Shown: positions 38,651-47,453 of the stretch, piece by piece
Position numbering within the stretch: the first letter of the stretch is position 1
How the letters are laid out: every line of letters begins with the position of its first letter
Assembly: GCF_900240265.1 (NCBI RefSeq)
Contig: NZ_LT964739.1
Span: 1,540,304 to 1,604,303, forward strand
DNA length: 64,000 bases
Origin: Galactobacillus timonensis
Lineage (GTDB): Bacteria; Bacillota_I; Bacilli_A; Erysipelotrichales; Erysipelotrichaceae
Reading direction: 5' to 3'
Translations under genes and position numbers: made by a program
The notes under the pieces: generated by a model
Database searches by the model: none
The model's input: only the letters and a program-made list of their open reading frames with translations
What the model was told of the DNA's origin: nothing

Positions 38651-39706
38651 TTACAGCGTATCGAGATCATCTTCAATCGCACTGCTCTTGGCATAGGCGG
38701 AGCTGCGTGCTTCGAAGAAGTCAGTCTTGACCTGGTTGGCGTCGGCATACTGGGATACCCAGCGCATCGATTCGGGTTCCTGCTCCAGTCCCGGATAAAG
38801 GGGATCAAAGCCGATGGATTTCAGACGGATATTGCCAAGGTAATGGATGTAGTCTTCCACCATGGACTGATTGAGGCCGGGGATCTTGTCATCGATGACG
38901 TAGGTGCCCCATTCGATTTCCTGACGAACGCCTTCATCGATCATGGCATAGATCATCTTGCGGTTTTCTTCCGTGAAGAGCTCCGGTTCTTCTTCCTGCA
39001 GAATCTGCAGGATTTCTCTGAACAGCCACAGATGTGTGTTTTCGTCGCGGTTGATGTACCGGATTTCCTGCACGGAACCGGGCATCTTGCCGTTTCTGCC
39101 GAGGTTGTAGAAGAACATGAAGCCGGAATAAAAGTAGATGCCTTCCAGAATGAAGTTTGCTACACAGACCCGCAGGAAGGAACGCTTGTCCTGATTCTGG
39201 ACGAATTCGTTGTACAGATTGCCGATGAAGGTGTTGCGCTTCAGCAGATGAGGATCTTCCTTCCACTGATAGAGAATGCTGTCGCGCTCCAGCGGCGAAC
39301 AGATCGTATCCAGCATGTAGCTGTAGGACTGGCTGTGGATGCACTCCTGGAATGTCTGAATGGACAGACACAGGTTGATTTCATTGGCCGTCACGTACTG
39401 GCTGATGTTGGGAAGATTGGCGGACTGCAGCGAATCCAGATAGACGAGAAAGCTCAGAATCTTGTCATAGGCTGTGCGCTCCGCAGGCAGAAGATTCGGA
39501 TAGTCGGACTTGTCCTGGTCAAGATTGATTTCCTCCGGAATCCAGAAGTTGTTCATCGCGTTGCGATACCAGTTCGAGACCCACGGGTACTTCAGATTGT
39601 TGAAGTCATTGATGTTGGTTGTGTTGAAGTTGAGCAGCCTCCTATCGCGGACATCGGTGTCTCCCTCCGGGTTGAATAGCGGCTTTCTGCGGATTGATTC
39701 TTCCAT
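38651..39706 (-). CDS. nrdB: Ribonucleoside-diphosphate reductase, beta subunit (class I)
   Basis: A 351-residue ferritin-like small subunit that carries the metal centre and radical for deoxynucleotide synthesis. Metal-binding ExxH motifs are seen in FQECIHSQSYSYML and in RDENTHLWLF, and the first is followed by the SYS segment expected to hold the radical tyrosine. It follows nrdA after 11 bp with a GAGGAAG ribosome site. No nrdI gene is adjacent, which favours a class Ia-like enzyme over the NrdI-dependent class Ib. Confidence 0.95.
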   Translation of the reverse strand: MEESIRRKPLFNPEGDTDVRDRRLLNFNTTNINDFNNLKYPWVSNWYRNAMNNFWIPEEINLDQDKSDYPNLLPAERTAYDKILSFLVYLDSLQSANLPNISQYVTANEINLCLSIQTFQECIHSQSYSYMLDTICSPLERDSILYQWKEDPHLLKRNTFIGNLYNEFVQNQDKRSFLRVCVANFILEGIYFYSGFMFFYNLGRNGKMPGSVQEIRYINRDENTHLWLFREILQILQEEEPELFTEENRKMIYAMIDEGVRQEIEWGTYVIDDKIPGLNQSMVEDYIHYLGNIRLKSIGFDPLYPGLEQEPESMRWVSQYADANQVKTDFFEARSSAYAKSSAIEDDLDTL

Positions 39707-39717
39707 ATCTTCCTCCC

Positions 39718-42231
39718 TTATGCTGAGCAGCTTTCACATTCGTCCGGATCCAGTGACCGCGAACGTACATAGTAGATTGTCTTGACGCCAAGCTCGTCCG
39801 CAAGAATGTACAGATTCAGCAGCTGGCTCATCTTGTATTCGTTGGTGATCCATAGATTGAAGCTCTGCGCCTGATCGATGTGGCGCTGACGGACCGCCGC
39901 AGCCTTCACGGACCAGGTCTGGTCAATGGAATGGGCATTCTTGTAATACCACCAGGTGGCAGGGGAAAGATCCGGTGCTACGCGGGGGAGAATTGCCCCC
40001 TTCTTTTCTTCCAGATAATAGCGGTTCATGACCGGATCCAGGCCGGCCGTTGTTCCGACCAGAATGGAAGTGGAGCTGGTTGGCGCATCGGCGATGACGT
40101 AAGCATTGCGCATGCCGTAGGTGCGAACGTCATCCCTCAGCTTCTGCCAGCGCACGTCCGTGTAGTTTCTGCGCTCAAAGAACATGCCGCTTTCCCATTC
40201 CGAACCATGGAAGAGGGAATAGCTGCCGCGCTCTCTGGCTAGTTCACTGGAAGCCTTCACAGCGGCGTAGGAAATGTCTTCAAATACTCTGTCCGCCAGC
40301 TGCAGATGTTCTTCCGATTCCCATTTCACATGGTGCTTTGCAAGCATGTGATGGTAGCCGGACACCCCCAGACCGATGGAACGATAGGTATGATTGGTTT
40401 TCTCGGCCGCAGGGACGGGGTAGAAGTTGAGATCAATAACGTTGTCCAGCGCCCGTACCGCGTCGCGTGTAACAGACTCCAGTTCGTTTTGATCATCGAC
40501 GTTGATATTGCCAAGGCATAGCGAGGCAAGGTTGCACACGACATAGTTTCCCGGCTTGCGGACCGTGACGATCACATCGTCGCCGTCCCGGTTCTGAATA
40601 GTCTGTGAAACGAAGTCTGTTTCACTCATGTTCTGGGCGATCTCCGTGCAGAGATTGGAGCAGTAGATCATGCCCGCATGCTTATTGGGGTTGGCCGCAT
40701 TTACGGCGTCGCGGAAGAAGGCAAACGGGGTTCCGGTTTCAACCGCTGAGCGCAGAATCAGGCGCACGATTTCTTTGAGTGGTACGGTACGCTTGCGGAT
40801 GCGGCTGTCGCGGACACAGTCAAAGTACTTTTCTTCCCATTCTTTTCCCCAGCTGTCTTCCAGGGCATATCCTTTTTTGATCAATACTTCATGGGGATCC
40901 AGAAGATACCAGTTCTGGTTCAGGTTTTCCTTTGCCATACGCCAGAACAGGTCCGGATAGCAGACGGCCGGGAACAGGTCATGCGCCTTCATCCGGTCAT
41001 CGCCGTTGTTGGTACGCAGCTGCAGGAATTCAGGCAGATCCATATGCCACGCATCCAGATAGACAGCGGCAGCGCCCTGACGGACACCAAGCTGGTCGAC
41101 GGCAACGGCTGTGTCGTTGATGACACGGATCCAGCGGATCACGCCGCCGGCGGCACCCTCAAAGCCGCGGATGCTGCTGCCGCGGGCACGGACCTTGCCA
41201 AGGTACATCCCCATGCCACCGCCGAATTTGGATACTTCTGCAAAATTAGAAATCGAAGTGTAGATGCCGTCCAGAGAATCGGGAACGGTGTCGATGAAGC
41301 AGCTGCTGAGCTGATGATAGGGCTTGCGGGCGTTGGCCAGGGTCGGTGTTGCCATCGTGACCTTATGCAGACTGAGCATGTCATAGAAGCGGCGGACGAT
41401 GGCCAGTCTGTTTTCTTTTTCCTTCATTCCCAGGTGCATGGCGACGCCCATGAAGAGTTCCTGCGGCGATTCCATCGCAACATGGGAGCGGGTATGAATC
41501 ACATAGCGTGACAACAGCAGGTCAAGTCCTGCCCAGGTGAACAGTTTATCCCGGCTGTCATCGATATTCTCTGCCAGTGCTTCGATGTCGGCAGAGGAAT
41601 AGTTTTCCAGAATATAGGATCCGTAGTAGCCTTCCTGCGTGAGCCAGACAAGCTTGTCATAGAAGCTGTGAATGCCGCGATTTTCTTCTTCCTGTTTCAA
41701 CTGTTTGTGGAATTGATAGGAGAGCAGGCGCCCTGCAGCCTTTTCCCATGCAGGCTCTTCTTTGGTCGTAAGCTCTTCGGCGCTGCGGATCAGCACATCC
41801 ATGCGTGCGGAAGTTGACAGTGCTTCTTTGTCCATCGACTGAAACTTCAGGATCAGCCGCTCCAGATCGCAGCTGCCAAGCTCCTTCTGCATCTCTTCCA
41901 GCAACGGCTCCAGAGCGGGATCCTGCAGAAGATTACAGAGCGTTCGGCGGGCATTTCTTGCGCGGGTACGCTGCTGACGGTAGAGAATATAGGCTTTGGC
42001 GACGTCGTAGCAGCCTTCCTTCATCAGGCTTTTTTCGACGACATTCTGAATATCCTCGACGGCAGCGGACGGCTGGTCTTTGAATTCGGCCTCGACAGAC
42101 GCAACGATGCGCTCGCCGATCTGTTCGTCCCATGGCTGCTGTACTTCGCTGAAAGCTTTTTGAACTGCTGCTTTGATCTTCTGCGGCTCATAGGCCGTTT
42201 CACTTCCGTTTCGTTTGATTACTCGCTCCAT
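39718..42231 (-). CDS. nrdA: Ribonucleoside-diphosphate reductase, alpha subunit (class I)
   Basis: An 837-residue catalytic subunit. An ATP-cone allosteric domain opens the protein (VIKRNGSETAYEPQKIKAAV). The active-site cysteines are in QLSSCFIDTVPDSLDG and NLASLCLGN, the NxCxE motif is SNLCTEI, and the redox-active C-terminal pair is CESC in the last residues. The ATG at 42231 is fixed by similarity; the long upstream open frame in the intergenic region is not coding. A TTGACC / 18 bp / TATTGT promoter lies 22-51 bp upstream. Confidence 0.96.
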   Translation of the reverse strand: MERVIKRNGSETAYEPQKIKAAVQKAFSEVQQPWDEQIGERIVASVEAEFKDQPSAAVEDIQNVVEKSLMKEGCYDVAKAYILYRQQRTRARNARRTLCNLLQDPALEPLLEEMQKELGSCDLERLILKFQSMDKEALSTSARMDVLIRSAEELTTKEEPAWEKAAGRLLSYQFHKQLKQEEENRGIHSFYDKLVWLTQEGYYGSYILENYSSADIEALAENIDDSRDKLFTWAGLDLLLSRYVIHTRSHVAMESPQELFMGVAMHLGMKEKENRLAIVRRFYDMLSLHKVTMATPTLANARKPYHQLSSCFIDTVPDSLDGIYTSISNFAEVSKFGGGMGMYLGKVRARGSSIRGFEGAAGGVIRWIRVINDTAVAVDQLGVRQGAAAVYLDAWHMDLPEFLQLRTNNGDDRMKAHDLFPAVCYPDLFWRMAKENLNQNWYLLDPHEVLIKKGYALEDSWGKEWEEKYFDCVRDSRIRKRTVPLKEIVRLILRSAVETGTPFAFFRDAVNAANPNKHAGMIYCSNLCTEIAQNMSETDFVSQTIQNRDGDDVIVTVRKPGNYVVCNLASLCLGNINVDDQNELESVTRDAVRALDNVIDLNFYPVPAAEKTNHTYRSIGLGVSGYHHMLAKHHVKWESEEHLQLADRVFEDISYAAVKASSELARERGSYSLFHGSEWESGMFFERRNYTDVRWQKLRDDVRTYGMRNAYVIADAPTSSTSILVGTTAGLDPVMNRYYLEEKKGAILPRVAPDLSPATWWYYKNAHSIDQTWSVKAAAVRQRHIDQAQSFNLWITNEYKMSQLLNLYILADELGVKTIYYVRSRSLDPDECESCSA

Positions 42232-42252
42232 AGAAAATTCTCCATTAGTAGA

Positions 42253-42282
42253 ACAATACTTGAAGACGATTACAGTGGTCAA
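42253..42282 (-). promoter_or_regulatory. Probable nrdAB promoter
   Basis: Read on the minus strand, TTGACC (42282-42277) and TATTGT (42258-42253) are separated by 18 bp, ending about 20 bp before the nrdA start codon. No clear pair of NrdR boxes was recognised nearby. Confidence 0.55.
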
Positions 42283-42410
42283 TCGAGATGACCGAAGAAA
42301 GAGAAAGCCAGGTGAACGAGGCAGGGAAAAAAGAGAAGATGAAGAATATGACAGACCGGGCGGACTCTGGACAGAATTTTGAAACTGTTGCGAAAAAATA
42401 ACATAGGGTC

Positions 42411-42438
42411 TTGAAAAATGACCTTCGGTCATAAATAT
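42411..42438 (+). promoter_or_regulatory. Promoter with dyad operator for the PEPCK/HprK-like gene
   Basis: TTGAAA at 42411-42416 is followed after 17 bp by AATATT at 42434-42439. The spacer holds a perfect dyad ATGACC-TTC-GGTCAT (42418-42432), well placed as an operator. The half-site context ATGACCGAAG also occurs at 42288-42297 beside the nrd promoter. The remaining 231-bp intergenic stretch holds no gene. Confidence 0.5.
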
Positions 42439-42462
42439 TAAGGAAAACAGAGAGGAGAAGAC

Positions 42463-44163
42463 ATGAAGGGGAGCTGCTATTTTCATGACAACGAAGTGAT
42501 TCTTGATTATTCGGCAGAATTCATTGAGACATCGGCTCAGCTGGTGAACTCGGAATTTTTCAATACATTTCTGGACCAGTATCTGAATCATCTGGAGACG
42601 TCGCGCCGGGATCTGCACGATTTTTTGTATGCGGGCGGTCGGACGCGGATTCAGGTACGTGAAGATTTGAAGAATTCGATCAAGCTGCTGATGTTTATGA
42701 ATATGGACCGGGCCAATATGCGCTATGTCCAGTTTCCGGACCAGTTTCTGGAAGTGGTAAGCGATATTTACCGGTGGTGGCGCAGCCTGCAGCGGTATTC
42801 CATTTTCTATTCGCAGAATTCGGACAGCTATCAGACCAATGCGTTTATGAATGTGGATACGCAGATCAATGCGATTGCCAGGGAACTGTTCCGTACGCTG
42901 GAGCGCAATATCACAGGTGTTGCGGACAATATGTACCGTCAGCTTCAGGCTGGCACCAATGCGTCTTTGTTACTGAAGAACTATGACTGGGACTGTTCGC
43001 AGGCGTATGCGAAACTGCGTGATATTGCCTTTGTGCATACGATCATGGTCCGTACGCCGCTGATGATTGAAACAAAGTCCAATAAGCGGACCAATGTGTT
43101 CAAGGATCATGATCATAATCCGATTGAGGATTTTGCCGGTGATCCGAAGGACTGGGTATGCTATCCGGCATGGGCGGGAGAGTCGCTGATCTATACCTAT
43201 TTCTATCAGGACTATATGAGCTCCTGCGTCGCCGCCTCCGGTTTATTTCAGCTGGCAAGGGAAGAGGATTGTCATCGAAAGCCGGATGCGATTCTTCTGT
43301 TCGGCAATCCCGATGGGACGAAGGATACGGTGTTCTGGAAGGATCAGGAAAACGGAATCTGGGTCGGCAAGACGTCCGCGTCGCCGGAGATTGATTATTT
43401 CGGTTATGCGAAGAAGTCGATTCTGACGCTGAACAACCTGGTCATGATGGAGCACGGCTGGCTGCCGATTCATGGCTCGATGGTAAATCTTTATCTGAAG
43501 GACGGGCGGAAGAAGAGTCTGATGTTCATGGGTGATTCAGGTGCAGGCAAGTCGGAGACGCTGGAAGCCTTGAGCAATATCGCTTCGGATCTGATCGATC
43601 ATCAGGAGACGGTATTCGATGATATGGGCAGCATTCATATCAATGAGGAAGGGAAGCTGGTTGCGGAAGGTACGGAGATCGGTGCCTTCGTGCGGCTGGA
43701 TGATCTGGATCAGGCAACAGCTTATAAGGAACTGGACCGTTCGATCTTCTTCAATCCGGACAAGAAGAACGCCCGGGTTGTGATGCCGGCTGCGCTGTAT
43801 AAGACTGTCGTCAAGGAACATCCGGTGGACTGTCTCTTCTATGCGAACAACTATGATGACAAGCGGGGAATGCACGTGTTTGACAGTGCAGCAGAGGCGA
43901 AGAAGACATTTGTGGAAGGCAAGCGCAATGCGCTGGGCACGACGCAGGAGAAGGGATTGTCGTCCACGTTCTTTGCCAACCCGTTCGGGCCGATGCAGCG
44001 TCAGGAAGAGTGCAGCGTATTGATCGATCGCATGTTCGAGAAGCTGATCGAGGAACATATTCCGCTGGGCGAAGTATATACGTGCCTCGGTCTTCCGGAT
44101 AAGGGAAATCACGGCATTGAAAAGGCAGCCGAAGAACTGCTGGAGTTTGTCAAGGAGTCATAG
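42463..44163 (+). CDS. PEP carboxykinase/HprK-fold P-loop protein
   Basis: A 566-residue protein. The C-terminal half has a P-loop GDSGAGKSE near residue 357, then DHQETVFDDMGSIHI and later ENP-like FANPFGPMQR, resembling ATP-dependent PEP carboxykinases and HPr kinases, which share a fold. The P-loop is closer to HprK (GxSGxGKSE) than to PckA (GLSGTGKTT). The N-terminal half is unlike either. Proteins of this kind in Firmicutes are often annotated as PEP carboxykinase, but the substrate is untested here. AGAGAGGAGAAG precedes the ATG, and a terminator follows. Confidence 0.68.
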   Translation: MKGSCYFHDNEVILDYSAEFIETSAQLVNSEFFNTFLDQYLNHLETSRRDLHDFLYAGGRTRIQVREDLKNSIKLLMFMNMDRANMRYVQFPDQFLEVVSDIYRWWRSLQRYSIFYSQNSDSYQTNAFMNVDTQINAIARELFRTLERNITGVADNMYRQLQAGTNASLLLKNYDWDCSQAYAKLRDIAFVHTIMVRTPLMIETKSNKRTNVFKDHDHNPIEDFAGDPKDWVCYPAWAGESLIYTYFYQDYMSSCVAASGLFQLAREEDCHRKPDAILLFGNPDGTKDTVFWKDQENGIWVGKTSASPEIDYFGYAKKSILTLNNLVMMEHGWLPIHGSMVNLYLKDGRKKSLMFMGDSGAGKSETLEALSNIASDLIDHQETVFDDMGSIHINEEGKLVAEGTEIGAFVRLDDLDQATAYKELDRSIFFNPDKKNARVVMPAALYKTVVKEHPVDCLFYANNYDDKRGMHVFDSAAEAKKTFVEGKRNALGTTQEKGLSSTFFANPFGPMQRQEECSVLIDRMFEKLIEEHIPLGEVYTCLGLPDKGNHGIEKAAEELLEFVKES

Positions 44164-44191
44164 GTTCATCAGAAACAGAAAATACATCAGG

Positions 44192-44216
44192 CCGGGATCG
44201 TTCGATCCCGGTTTTT
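44192..44216 (+). terminator. Intrinsic terminator after the PEPCK/HprK-like gene
   Basis: CCGGGATCG (44192-44200) pairs perfectly with CGATCCCGG (44203-44211), followed by TTTTT. Confidence 0.88.
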
Positions 44217-44269
44217 ATAAGGTATGAAAGAATTTTATATTTATCTTATACAATACCCCATTGAGGTAT

Positions 44270-45058
44270 ATGAAGGGCGCGATGACAGAGAACATACTTG
44301 AAGTAAAAGATCTGAAGAAACAGTATCACGGTAAAAACGGGACAGTGGATGCCGTAAAGGAAATTTCGTTTCATGTTGAGCGGGGAGAGATCTTCGGTTT
44401 CCTTGGGGCCAAAGGGGCAGGCAAGTCGACCACGATCAATATGGTGATGACGCAGCTTCTGCTTAGCGGTGAACAGAATCTGATCGATGGAAAGGATCTG
44501 ACCGGGGATGCGGCCGCAATCTGGCGCAGGATTGGCGTTGTTGCTCAGAATAACAACCCGGGGCGCAACCTGACAGCGGAAGAGAACCTGTATTTCCATG
44601 GCCGCTGCTTCGGCAGATCCCAAGACGATTGCAAAGCGTTCCGAGGAACTTCTGAAGAGGTTCGGCCTCTATGATCGCCGCAATGACTATGTGAAGAACT
44701 ATTCCGGATGTATGGTGCAGCGTCTCAAAATTGCGCGGGCGATGCTCCATAATCCGGAGATTCTTTTCCTCGATAGCCGACGACGGGACTGGATCCCAAC
44801 TACCGCAATATTCTCTGGGATCAGGTGCTCAAGATGAGCAGGGAAGGAACGACAATCTTCCTTACGACCCATTACATGGAAGAGGTTGAAAACTTCTGCT
44901 CGCATGTTGCGATCATGAAGAAGGGCGAGATGCCTGCCCTTGGAACGGTGAAGGAACTTGAAGGAAAGCCGCATACAGATTCACTGAATGATGTGTTCCT
45001 GGTTTTGACAAACAGGGATGGGGTCGATGATTGCATGAGTGCAAATGGGGAGGAGTAA
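44270..45058 (+). pseudogene. Frameshifted ABC exporter ATP-binding protein
   Basis: The pieces together encode an ABC-2 type ATPase. Frame one holds Walker A as GAKGAGKSTT (normally GxNGAGKST) and the Q-loop VVAQNNNPGRNLT. Near 44622 the frame shifts to DPKTIAKRSEELLKRFGLYDRR and the signature NYSGCMVQRLKIARAM (normally SGGM). At about 44775 one base is missing from the Walker B/D-loop (LD-EPTTGLDP becomes LDSRRRDWIP), and the first frame returns with TTIFLTTHYMEEVENF. Two frameshifts plus motif changes show that the gene is inactive. Confidence 0.87.
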
Positions 45059-45062
45059 GAAT

Positions 45063-45313
45063 ATGGATGAAAAGAAACTGACACGGATTGCCTTCTGAGC
45101 AATGGTAAAGAGAGATCTGCTCGTTTAATGGCGGGATAAATGGGAATTCGTATTCCGCGTCGGGATGCTGCCGGTTGTCTTCCTTGGCAGTATCTTCTAT
45201 AACTGGAAGCAGCTTGCACCGCGCTGCTGACGGTTGCTGGAATTGCAGTATGGATTGTTGGTATGGGAGCGGTTGCCCTGAAGCGGTTTGACCGGATGGT
45301 TTACAATCACTGA
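45063..45313 (+). pseudogene. Remnant of the partner ABC-2 permease
   Basis: Directly after the dead ATPase, the sequence translates as MDEKKLTRIAF, a stop at 45097, then RDLLV, another stop, then WEFVFRVGMLPVVFLGSIFYN. After a gap it ends with AGIAVWIVGMGAVALKRFDRMVYNH. These are the first membrane segment and the C-terminal end of an ABC-2 permease with the middle deleted, so the whole exporter was lost. Confidence 0.75.
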
Positions 45314-45427
45314 TGATTCAACGGAATGCCGGAGTTTCCATGTCTGCCATGGGCTTCGGCATTTTCAATTCCTTTCGACAGGCAGGCATGCGCTATCATA
45401 GTAAGCAAATACAGAGGGAGGATCGTT

Positions 45428-46009
45428 ATGAGCGGGTGGAAGATTCGTACCGTGGATCCTGAGAACGATGCGGAAGCATGTCTTGCCATTTATCGTCCGT
45501 ATGTTGAGCATACGGCAATTACGTTTGAATATACGGTACCTTCGGTTGAGGAGTTTCGCAGCCGCATGGAACATACGCTGGAACGTTATCCGTATCTTGT
45601 CATAGAACGCGACGGGAAGATCGGCGGCTATGCCTATGTATCTCCATTCAAAGAACGTGAGGCCTATGATTATGCTGTTGAAACATCGATCTATCTTGAT
45701 GCGTCCTACCGCCATCAGGGCCTGGGAAAGATGCTGTATTCTGCCCTGGAGAGCATTCTGAAGAAAATGGGTGTGTGCAATGTCAATGCCTGCATCGGCG
45801 TTCCTCCTGAAGGAATGATTCTTCCGTTCCTCGATAACAACAGTATGGATTTCCACCGCCACCTTGGCTATCAGATGGTCGGGCGCTTTCACAGCTGCGG
45901 CTACAAGTTTTCAACATGGATTGACATGGTTTGGATGGAGAAGATGATTCAGGACCATCCATCATCCCCGGCTCCTCTTCGTCCCTATTCAAAGGTGCGC
46001 AAAGACTGA
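45428..46009 (+). CDS. GNAT acetyltransferase, phosphinothricin acetyltransferase-like
   Basis: A 193-residue acetyltransferase of the Pat type: IYRPYVEHTAITFEYTVPS at the N-terminus, the acetyl-CoA loop YRHQGLGKMLYSALE and the late FHRHLGYQMVGRFHSCGYKF, all shared with enzymes that acetylate phosphinothricin or methionine sulfone-like amines. The ATG at 45428 is preceded by GGGAGG. The next gene starts 2 bp after its stop, so both are probably cotranscribed. Confidence 0.88.
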   Translation: MSGWKIRTVDPENDAEACLAIYRPYVEHTAITFEYTVPSVEEFRSRMEHTLERYPYLVIERDGKIGGYAYVSPFKEREAYDYAVETSIYLDASYRHQGLGKMLYSALESILKKMGVCNVNACIGVPPEGMILPFLDNNSMDFHRHLGYQMVGRFHSCGYKFSTWIDMVWMEKMIQDHPSSPAPLRPYSKVRKD

Positions 46010-46011
46010 GC

Positions 46012-47451
46012 ATGGAAAAATATTACGGAAATCTGGAGCAGCAGCTTCGCGCCTGCTGCAGAAGCGGGCAGACGCCGCTGCATATGCCGGGACATAAGCG
46101 CAGAGTCTCAGTAACGGGAGCCATCGACAGTACGCTTGATTTTACGGAAGTCGAAGAAACGGATGATCTGCATCATGCGGAAGGGATCCTGAAAGAAGCG
46201 ATGGAGCGGACTGCTGCTCTCTATGGCGCCAAACGGACCTGGTATCTTGTCAATGGCAGTACGTGCGGCAATCTGGCCGGTATCGCGGCAATGACCCGTC
46301 AGGGTGATGAAGTAGTCGTCGGGCGCAACTGTCACCGCTCTATCTTTCATGCGCTGCAGCTGCGCGGCCTGAAGGTGCACTGGGTGATGCCTGCGTACAT
46401 TGAGGAGTATGGCATTTATGGCTCTCTGTCGCCCGCAGCGGTGGAACATGCGCTGCAGAAGTATCCGCATACGCGTGCCGTTATTCTGACCAGTCCTACC
46501 TATGAAGGCGTGATCAGTGACATTGCCAGTATTGTCACCGCAGCCCACGAAAGGAATATTCCGGTCTTTGTGGATGAGGCACATGGTGCCCATCTTGGCT
46601 TTGGGAGCTTTCCTGAAAATGCAGTTCAGTGCGGGGCAGATCTTGTCGTCCAGAGTCCGCACAAGACACTGTTCTCGGCAACACAGACGGCCTGGCTACA
46701 TTTGAACGGGAATCTTGTCTCTCAAGAAAAGGTTGAACAGCAGCTTGGAATCTTTGAAACATCGTCGCCATCCTATCCTTTGTTGATGAGTCTGGACGGC
46801 TGCACAAAAGCATGGCATGACCATGGCGGAGAATTCGCATCCCGCTGGATGAACATGCTTGCGGAGTTTGACCGTGAGGCCGGCGGACTGTCGAATCTTT
46901 CCATTCTTTGGCATGACGGCAAAGACCAAAGAGACGGCTGCATCTTTTCCTATGACCCGGGAAAAATCATGATTCACAGTCCGGTGTCCGGAGAGAAACT
47001 TCTTCATCTTCTCCATGATCAGTACCGTTTCACACTGGAAATGGCAGAGGGAAACAACGTGCTGGCAATGACCAGTGCCGCCGATGATCCTGCCGAGATT
47101 CATCGCTTCGCCCAGGCTCTTCATGAAATCGACGACTGCATTTCAGAGGGCGAGGAAAAGAGGGATGATCCTGCCGCAATGCAACGTCTTCCTGCGGCGG
47201 TCATGAATATTCAGGATGCCGTGGAGAGCAATCATGTTTCATTGCCCCTGTTTGAAGCGGAAGGGAAGATTGCGGGTGAATATGTGTTTCTTTATCCGCC
47301 GGGAATTCCGATGATCGTTCCCGGGGAAGTCATTGAACCGGCGCAGCTGGATTTCTTCCGCAGAGCAATGCAGAAGGGTTACAGAATCCGTACCAGTGAA
47401 TCAGCAGATGATCATGTTCTGGTCTGTCGCGAAAATCAAGAATATGAATGA
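46012..47451 (+). CDS. Orn/Lys/Arg decarboxylase family PLP enzyme
   Basis: A 479-residue fold-type I PLP protein of the short Gram-positive type (SpeA/YaaO/Cad-like), lacking the N-terminal wing domain. Seen are TPLHMPGHKR, the STCGNLAGIAAM cofactor loop, FVDEAHGAHLGFG with the PLP aspartate, and SPHKTLFSATQTAWLH with the Schiff-base lysine. Members decarboxylate arginine, lysine or ornithine to polyamines; the substrate here is undetermined. An IS1182-family element begins within a few bases of its stop codon, but the reading frame appears complete. Confidence 0.9.
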   Translation: MEKYYGNLEQQLRACCRSGQTPLHMPGHKRRVSVTGAIDSTLDFTEVEETDDLHHAEGILKEAMERTAALYGAKRTWYLVNGSTCGNLAGIAAMTRQGDEVVVGRNCHRSIFHALQLRGLKVHWVMPAYIEEYGIYGSLSPAAVEHALQKYPHTRAVILTSPTYEGVISDIASIVTAAHERNIPVFVDEAHGAHLGFGSFPENAVQCGADLVVQSPHKTLFSATQTAWLHLNGNLVSQEKVEQQLGIFETSSPSYPLLMSLDGCTKAWHDHGGEFASRWMNMLAEFDREAGGLSNLSILWHDGKDQRDGCIFSYDPGKIMIHSPVSGEKLLHLLHDQYRFTLEMAEGNNVLAMTSAADDPAEIHRFAQALHEIDDCISEGEEKRDDPAAMQRLPAAVMNIQDAVESNHVSLPLFEAEGKIAGEYVFLYPPGIPMIVPGEVIEPAQLDFFRRAMQKGYRIRTSESADDHVLVCRENQEYE

Positions 47452-47453
47452 AA

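Noticed and set aside
42232..42618. A long in-frame extension of nrdA upstream of its start codon
   Set aside because: The extra 129 codons have biased composition, no RNR similarity, and overlap a promoter and the divergent gene.
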